From Schlesneria sp. (GTDB taxonomy: Bacteria; Planctomycetota; Planctomycetia; Planctomycetales; Planctomycetaceae), in the NCBI GenBank assembly GCA_025353525.1, contig JANXOO010000280.1:1-10818 (forward strand): a stretch of 10,818 bases of DNA. The letters run 5' to 3'. The notes beneath the pieces are model-generated. The model saw only the letters and a list, made by a program, of their open reading frames with translations. It was not told the DNA's origin and did not search any database. Each line of letters begins with the position of its first letter. Position 1 is the stretch's first letter. Positions 5,505 through 10,818 of the stretch are shown in pieces. A program made the position numbers and the translations under genes.

Positions 5505-6686
5505 ATGCAAAATCAACCGAACACACAATCGTCAATGCCATCTGCACCAGCGAAGTCTGTCGCGGAAAAACCGGGCGAATCAATCGATTCGGGAAAGGGA
5601 CGAGTCTTTCCCTGCGATCGATGCGGAGCCGATCTCGAGTTTTCAATCGGCCAACAAAGTCTTGAGTGTCCTTTTTGCGGCTCGGTAAAGCAGATCGAAC
5701 CCCCCAGGGATGCTCCGATACTCGAGCGAGAATACCTTCAGACGCTTGATCGATTACAGCGACAGCGGGAAAACGCGGGTGACGACGATGAATCGGTTAA
5801 TGCCCAACATGCGATCCGTTGTGATTCGTGCGGAGCCGATGTGATATTTCAGGGAACACTCACGAGTACCCATTGCCCTTACTGTGCATCGCCACTGCAG
5901 CGGGACAGGATTCACGATTCGGTTTCACGAATTCCCGTTGATGGTGTATTGCCGTTCCTGATCCCCCAGGCCCGGGCCGCCGAAAACTTGCGTTCGTGGG
6001 TTCAAACGTTATGGTGGGCACCAAACGCGTTTCTTGCGCAAGGTGCCAACGGAAAATTCAGTGGTGTCTACCTGCCATTCTTTACGTACGACGCCATGAC
6101 GCAGACTCGTTTTGCGGGGCAGCGGGGCGATGCGTACTTTGTGACGGTCGGCGAGGGGAATAATCGTCGCACGGAACGGCGTGTCAGCTGGAGCTACCGC
6201 GAAGGGGGTTTTCAGCAATTTTTCGATGACGTCCTGATTATCGCCGCGAGCCGACAGCGTATGGATCTGGTGCAGGGACTCGAGCCGTGGCCGCTTGAGC
6301 GAATGACCGCGTTTACGCCAGAAGTCCTGGCAGGCTTTTTTTCGCGGACATACGATGTCGCCCTGGAGGACGGGTTCCGTACGGCGAGGCAGAGGATCGA
6401 AGGGGCACTCAGTCTGGAAGTGAGAAAAAGGATTGGCGGCGACGAGCAAAGCGTTCAGTCGCAGAAGACCGACTATTCGGCGATCACCTTCAAGCACGTG
6501 CTGCTGCCGGTTTGGCTGCTCGCCTACCGATATCAGGAAAAGACGTTCCAGGTCATGATCAACGCCGCCACAGGAGAAGTTTCAGGTCAGCGTCCATATA
6601 GCTGGGTCAAAATCTCATTCGCAGTATTACTCACAACGATCGCAATCGTCACAATCGTCGCAATCTTTGGAATGGCTGGACATTGA
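5505..6686 (+). CDS. Double zinc-ribbon membrane protein (YdjG-like family), function unknown
   Basis: 393 residues. After a disordered 30-residue start come two zinc ribbons: C37-x2-C40 with C55-x2-C58, and C106-x2-C109 with C124-x2-C127, split by a charged helical linker. The central part (about 135-345) has features I associate with proteins often annotated as primosomal protein N'-like or TFIIB-type zinc-ribbon proteins, including Bacillus YdjG: a GVYLPFFTYDA segment, a GDAYFVTVGEG segment, FFDDVLIIAASRQ, LEPWPLE and ITFKHVLLPVWLLAYRY. One hydrophobic helix (about 370-390) near the C-terminus should anchor it, with the ribbons cytoplasmic. There are no helicase motifs, so the PriA-type name is misleading. 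YdjG works with PspA- and SPFH-type proteins in membrane stress; none is visible here. The ATG at 5505 has no Shine-Dalgarno site; an in-frame ATG at residue 11 is possible. Confidence 0.85.
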   Translation: MQNQPNTQSSMPSAPAKSVAEKPGESIDSGKGRVFPCDRCGADLEFSIGQQSLECPFCGSVKQIEPPRDAPILEREYLQTLDRLQRQRENAGDDDESVNAQHAIRCDSCGADVIFQGTLTSTHCPYCASPLQRDRIHDSVSRIPVDGVLPFLIPQARAAENLRSWVQTLWWAPNAFLAQGANGKFSGVYLPFFTYDAMTQTRFAGQRGDAYFVTVGEGNNRRTERRVSWSYREGGFQQFFDDVLIIAASRQRMDLVQGLEPWPLERMTAFTPEVLAGFFSRTYDVALEDGFRTARQRIEGALSLEVRKRIGGDEQSVQSQKTDYSAITFKHVLLPVWLLAYRYQEKTFQVMINAATGEVSGQRPYSWVKISFAVLLTTIAIVTIVAIFGMAGH

Positions 6687-6714
6687 ACGTGTTGTTTTGA
6701 CGAACAGTTGTGAA

Positions 6715-8622
6715 TTACCGGAATCGCATGGTCACTGCCGGGATGGAATCGAGTGAACCGAATGACCTCGGATCGAATGGTCCTCGTTCGAAAATTTTGC
6801 ACCGTTCGACGAATTGGCGTCCGGCGCTCGTTCGCGGTGCTGTTCCCCAACCCGTGACGTTGTCCTGTGTGGCCGATTGCGGATGGACTCGATACAGGAC
6901 GCCGATATCTCGAGATAATGCGAATCGAACTCCGTGAAACCGGGCTCGTGACTGGAACTCCGTATCCAGACTTGCCCGATTTTGAAGTCGATCTCCGAAA
7001 TCGGCAAAGCCGCCGAGCTCTCGAAATGTCGATACGCGAAACACCGCCGTTGGATTTTCCGCGAAATAGTAATCCCTGGATTTCGCGGGATAGACTGACC
7101 GCCGAATCGGGCCTTGACTGATACTCGGCATCGTTTTCCGACCCTCGCCATCCGAAATCACATTTTGCGAGTCGCCAAACAGTTCGACAGCACCGCCAAA
7201 AAAATCGGCGCCACTGTAACGCAGCATTTGGCCAGCCCAGCTCAGCCGATGTGGCAGACTGATGTCGTCTGCATCCTGCACCGCTGCCAACTCGGTCTCG
7301 AAGAACCTCGAAACAGAGTTAAACGATTGAAACTGACCGATGTTTTCACGGTTTCGGTACGTACGAATATTCGGATGCCCGGACCAACGCTGCAAGAAAG
7401 ATGTCGTGTCGCCCGGTGTCGCGTCGTCGATCAGATGAATCACCAATTCGGCGTCCGCCTGATCGAGCAAACCTTGTAGCGATTCTTCCGCATAGTCGAG
7501 GTGTCCAAAAAAGGGTAGCACAACATCACACGCCGCAGGGACGCGCGGAAATCCGCGGGCCAGTGACTTCAATGTTCCGCCTCGTGTTGCAGGATAATTC
7601 GGCGGGCGGCGCAAAACCGATGCGATTCCGGGGGCGAGTAACTGTACGAGAGAAGTTTCGCCCACGACGATGCGGCGTTCCTCGTGGACGACCCTGTGGA
7701 AAAACTCGAAATCATCCTCGGCAAGATTGTCGGCGACACCTCCCATATCGACAAAAGTGGCTCGTCGCATCACAACAGTCGAAGGGCCAAATTTGCGAAC
7801 ACTACCTCGATCAGAATCGGTTGGCACCGGAAATTCTGTTTCGCCGGAGCATGGAGTTGCAAACATTTCAGCGCCACGATCGACGAGTGCTCGAACTGAC
7901 ACCGAAAGCCGATGTGGTTCGCTCACTCCATACGCAGACTGAAAGGCCACATACGGAGTCTTCAGCGATTCAATGATCGAATGGAGTGCTTCGAACGCCG
8001 TTGTTCCCTGCGGCATTCGATGACGTTCTATGTTCCAGCGACCAGAAAATGCGTCGAATGATTCAGCGGCGGTTCCGGTATCGACCAGATGGATAAACGG
8101 TGCAACATCAATCTGATCGCAAAGGCTTTCGATCGATGGGATCAGAAGGGGTGTCGATTCATTGGCGACAAGTATTACGTCACACGAAGGCAAGAAATGG
8201 ATCGGCTTCGACGGATCGCATTGAGCGAAAACCGCCGCCTCGGCAGACGCTCGACGGCCCTTCAGTCGATTTAGATCGTTGGCTGCCATTTGATTTGCAA
8301 ATTGCGGACTGTCCAGAAGACTTTCGCAACGCTGATAAAGCAGCGACGGGAATACCGGGTGATCAAGTATCAATTCTTCAACGGGACGGCGAACGCAGGC
8401 TTCGCAGGCACCGCGCGGCACCCGAATCGTGGCGTCAACAGATGAGATTGTGAGTTGATCGAGCAAGCGACATTGCGCGGTCTCACACGCCGTCTCGTTG
8501 CGAGTGTCATATCGGAATGGGCAGTCGCCGACTTCCATAGTGGTTCTTTTGGACGCAATTGTAGTAATTTTGCCGGGGGTCTGGCCATTGCTGCCGGATT
8601 CCTGCACTGAGGCGATCGCCAT
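6715..8622 (-). CDS. Tandem GT2-type glycosyltransferase with a Cys-containing N-terminal region
   Basis: 635 residues, no signal peptide or membrane helix, so cytoplasmic. Residues about 34-76 hold five Cys (C34, C46, C51, C73, C76) and may bind a metal. Two GT-A-like domains follow. The second (about 365-590) is canonical: CDVVLPFF start, a DD pair at 399-400 in HLIDDATPGD, and a DADD motif (450-453) followed by ISLPHRLS for metal and nucleotide-sugar binding. The first (about 147-340) aligns with it throughout (CDVILVA, FIHLVDTGT, PHRLS, TFVDMGG) but has QSAYG (228-232) where DADD should be, so it is probably inactive in sugar transfer; it keeps an acidic AEDDFEFF stretch late in the domain. 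Donor and acceptor are unknown. The start could be residue 1 (8622) or Met29 (8538); neither has a clear ribosome site. It converges on the zinc-ribbon gene (28-base gap) and diverges from the kinase gene. Confidence 0.87.
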   Translation of the reverse strand: MAIASVQESGSNGQTPGKITTIASKRTTMEVGDCPFRYDTRNETACETAQCRLLDQLTISSVDATIRVPRGACEACVRRPVEELILDHPVFPSLLYQRCESLLDSPQFANQMAANDLNRLKGRRASAEAAVFAQCDPSKPIHFLPSCDVILVANESTPLLIPSIESLCDQIDVAPFIHLVDTGTAAESFDAFSGRWNIERHRMPQGTTAFEALHSIIESLKTPYVAFQSAYGVSEPHRLSVSVRALVDRGAEMFATPCSGETEFPVPTDSDRGSVRKFGPSTVVMRRATFVDMGGVADNLAEDDFEFFHRVVHEERRIVVGETSLVQLLAPGIASVLRRPPNYPATRGGTLKSLARGFPRVPAACDVVLPFFGHLDYAEESLQGLLDQADAELVIHLIDDATPGDTTSFLQRWSGHPNIRTYRNRENIGQFQSFNSVSRFFETELAAVQDADDISLPHRLSWAGQMLRYSGADFFGGAVELFGDSQNVISDGEGRKTMPSISQGPIRRSVYPAKSRDYYFAENPTAVFRVSTFRELGGFADFGDRLQNRASLDTEFQSRARFHGVRFALSRDIGVLYRVHPQSATQDNVTGWGTAPRTSAGRQFVERCKIFERGPFDPRSFGSLDSIPAVTMRFR

Positions 8623-8724
8623 TCAATGGCTAACTGGCTCACCGTTGATTAAGCTGGAATCTGCGATACGAATGGATAACGTACTCGCTCCAATCGAACA
8701 ACTGAACGGGGTCGATTTGAATCA
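8623..8724. other. Short divergent promoter region between glycosyltransferase and kinase genes
   Basis: 102 bases that should hold start signals for both genes. I see no convincing -35/-10 pair and no Shine-Dalgarno site for either start. In the kinase frame a TAA stands 16 codons before the ATG, with no alternative start between them. Confidence 0.5.
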
Positions 8725-10818
8725 ATGATGGAAGAAATCCCTTCGCCGAAGAAGTCGACAGAAATCGATTTGTTGTTTACCGAAATACCGGCAAGTCAGC
8801 GACCGACCGATCCGCTGGTCATTCAGCAATTGCTGAATTCGATTACGGTTATGGTGCCTGCCCCCAGCCCGACAGTCACGGTCGGCTCGGAGTTTTTTAA
8901 AGCGAGCAAAACCGCCGCCGAAAACCCGAATGAATCCGATTTGCCAATCGGTTCAAAAATCGGCCGGTATTCGATTACAAGCCGACTTGGCTTTGGAGGA
9001 TTCGGCTCGGTTTATCTGGCACACGACACCGAACTCGGTCGACTCGTGGCAATCAAGATTCCTCATCTTAAACGCATTCGCAACGATGTCGACCGTCTGA
9101 TGTATTTGATGGAAGCGAGAACGCTGGCGCAGCTCGATCATCATGGAATCGTACCGGTCTATGACTTTGGCGTGATATCGGACGGTCGGTGTTTCGTCGT
9201 TTCGAAGTACATTGCCGGTCAGGATTTGTCTCATGTCCTTCAGCGCGAATCGTTGGTCATTTCGCGATCGGTCGAAATCCTGATCGCGGTAGCCGATGCG
9301 CTGCACTACGTCCACGAAACGAGGATGGTTCATCGCGATATCAAGCCCGGAAATCTGCTGGTCGGCGACGATGGTCGAATTTATGTTGCCGATTTTGGGC
9401 TTGCGCTGCGTGAAAGCCGTCAACCATCGGCGTTATCGACGGCTGGTACACCGAGCTATATGAGTCCCGAGCAAGTGCGCGGCGAAGGGCATCGTGTCGA
9501 CGGACGAAGCGATCAATTCAGTCTCGGCTGTGTGATGTATGAAATCCTGACCGGAGTTCGTGCATTTACTGGTCATTCGACGCAGGAAATCCTGCATCGC
9601 GTCGTTTCGCGCGAACCGCAGTCGCCACGGGAAATCAATCGGAAAATTCCCCGCGAATTGAACCGGATCTGTCTGAAACTCCTGTCAAAACTCGCAATGG
9701 ACCGATATGCGGCGACATGTGAACTGGCAGACGATTTGCGACACTGGCTCGAAACGAACGCCACGCCGGATTCACTTGATTCTGCGCCTGTACGAACGGC
9801 GGCGAAACAATCGACACTTGAAATCACGCAAACGCAGGTGCAAACGGTCGTCGTTCCGCGTGGCCTGCACGCGTTCACGATGGATGATGCCGGATTCTTC
9901 GTGACACTGTTACCAGGAATCAGAGACCGCAACGGACTTCCCCCGTCGCTCAGTCACTGGAAACGGTGGATCGATTCTTCAGAAGCGGTTCCTGAAATGC
10001 ACCGGATTGGAGTCATTTCCGGACCGACCGGGTGTGGCAAATCGTCGCTCGTCCGGGCGGGACTCTTTCCACTGCTCGGCCACGACATTGTGACGGTCCT
10101 TGTTGACGCGTCACCCGATGCGACAGAACGTCAACTGGTTCAAGAAATCGAACATCAGTGTCACGAACGGGTCGCCGATTCGTTGACGGACTGGATCGCG
10201 GCAATTCGTCGCGGGCGAGGCCTGCCAAAGGATAAAACACTGCTGATCGTAATCGACCAGTTCGAGCAATGGTTGCACGCACATCCGTCGCCGCTCGACA
10301 CGGAACTTGTTCGTTCGATGCGACAATGCGACGGATGTCGCGTTCAGTGCCTGATTCTGGTTCGTGACGATTTCTGGCTGGCCCTGAGCCGGTTTATGGA
10401 TGCCGTCGAGTCGCCGTTGATTTTGCGAAACAATGCACTGATGGTCGATCTGTTCCGCGAAGACCACGCCCGAAAAGTGCTGATCGAATTCGGACGCGGA
10501 TATGGTCGACTTCCGGAAGATGGAACCTCACTCTCGGACGACCAGAACCGATTCGTCGATGAGGTCCTTTCAAACCTGTCAGCGAATGGCAATATTGTTC
10601 CGGTTCACCTTGCGCTGTTTGCTGAAATGGTGAAAAATCGCGATTGGGTACCGGCGACGCTGAGACAGATCGGCGGGGCGATCGGAGTTGGATCAACGTT
10701 TCTTTCGGAATCGTTTTCGGGATCAAATGCGCCTGAGAATCATCGGTTACACGAGAATTCAGCTCGAAAAGTTCTTCGGGCACTTCTCCCTTCAGCGGGA
10801 ACTGAAATCAAAGGAGGG
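8725..10818 (+). CDS. Hanks-type Ser/Thr protein kinase fused to a STAND-type P-loop NTPase, truncated by the right window edge
   Basis: 698 codons are visible and the frame is still open at the edge. After about 75 variable residues comes a full kinase domain (about 80-345): Gly-rich loop GFGGFG (89-94), catalytic Lys K111, HRDIKPGN loop (H203, D205, K207, N210), DFG (223-225), GTPSYMSPEQ and RSDQFSLGCVMYEILTG. All catalytic residues are present, so it should be active. A linker leads to GLHAF...DDAGFFVTLLPG (from 380), typical of novel-STAND (nSTAND1-like) modules, then Walker A GPTGCGKS (433-440), Walker B LLIVIDQFE (506-514, D511) and a VRDDFW segment (546-551) resembling sensor 1. No membrane helix appears so far. 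In planctomycetes such proteins usually continue into WD40 repeats or a formylglycine-generating-enzyme-like domain; which one is outside this window. The start is ATG 8725, or ATG 8728 next to it. Role: signalling, substrates unknown. Confidence 0.93.
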   Translation, partial: MMEEIPSPKKSTEIDLLFTEIPASQRPTDPLVIQQLLNSITVMVPAPSPTVTVGSEFFKASKTAAENPNESDLPIGSKIGRYSITSRLGFGGFGSVYLAHDTELGRLVAIKIPHLKRIRNDVDRLMYLMEARTLAQLDHHGIVPVYDFGVISDGRCFVVSKYIAGQDLSHVLQRESLVISRSVEILIAVADALHYVHETRMVHRDIKPGNLLVGDDGRIYVADFGLALRESRQPSALSTAGTPSYMSPEQVRGEGHRVDGRSDQFSLGCVMYEILTGVRAFTGHSTQEILHRVVSREPQSPREINRKIPRELNRICLKLLSKLAMDRYAATCELADDLRHWLETNATPDSLDSAPVRTAAKQSTLEITQTQVQTVVVPRGLHAFTMDDAGFFVTLLPGIRDRNGLPPSLSHWKRWIDSSEAVPEMHRIGVISGPTGCGKSSLVRAGLFPLLGHDIVTVLVDASPDATERQLVQEIEHQCHERVADSLTDWIAAIRRGRGLPKDKTLLIVIDQFEQWLHAHPSPLDTELVRSMRQCDGCRVQCLILVRDDFWLALSRFMDAVESPLILRNNALMVDLFREDHARKVLIEFGRGYGRLPEDGTSLSDDQNRFVDEVLSNLSANGNIVPVHLALFAEMVKNRDWVPATLRQIGGAIGVGSTFLSESFSGSNAPENHRLHENSARKVLRALLPSAGTEIKGG

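Noticed and set aside
6009..6497. Minus-strand 162-codon frame within the zinc-ribbon gene
   Set aside because: Antisense to conserved segments of the zinc-ribbon family, with no recognisable motif.
7401..7976. Plus-strand 191-codon frame within the glycosyltransferase gene
   Set aside because: Antisense to a gene with clear GT2 motifs; the peptide is Arg-rich and low in structure, typical of a shadow frame.

Overview
The window looks like a chromosomal segment of a planctomycete (Planctomycetota, probably a Planctomycetaceae-like lineage). This is an inference from gene content: an ECF sigma factor with the N-terminal style common in that phylum followed by a zinc-less anti-sigma factor, a secreted CXXCH protein with prenyltransferase/squalene-oxidase-type repeats, a large Ser/Thr kinase fused to a STAND-type NTPase, mostly weak Shine-Dalgarno sites, moderate GC, and an intergenic inverted repeat whose core is a motif I know as widespread in planctomycete genomes. 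No rRNA, tRNA, CRISPR array, transposase or phage gene was seen.

Layout. Positions 2557 down to 302 (minus strand) hold a compact three-gene unit: ECF sigma factor, membrane anti-sigma factor, and a secreted helical protein, with gaps of 12 and 3 bases. A minus-strand gene starting at 189 runs off the left edge and may be its fourth member. A 242-base divergent spacer with a cluster of short inverted repeats precedes serS (2800-4089, plus), the only clear housekeeping gene. A 277-base spacer after serS carries a composite nested inverted repeat (4121-4247). Two plus-strand genes follow: an exported CXXCH protein with QW-like repeats (4367-5437) and a double zinc-ribbon membrane protein (5505-6686). 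A convergent minus-strand gene (6715-8622) encodes two tandem GT2-type glycosyltransferase domains. Divergent from it, a very large plus-strand gene starts at 8725 and runs off the right edge with 698 codons visible; it fuses a Hanks-type kinase to a P-loop NTPase.

How they fit together. Sigma factor, anti-sigma factor and secreted protein look like one envelope-stress or signalling module, in which the anti-sigma factor holds the sigma factor at the membrane and the secreted protein may sense or respond outside it. The kinase-NTPase is a second, independent signalling protein. The other genes look like single accessory genes rather than one pathway. I see no wholly new multi-gene system. The most unusual points are the glycosyltransferase duplication with one copy stripped of its DXD motif, the CXXCH/terpene-cyclase-repeat combination, the nested inverted-repeat element, and the kinase-STAND fusion.
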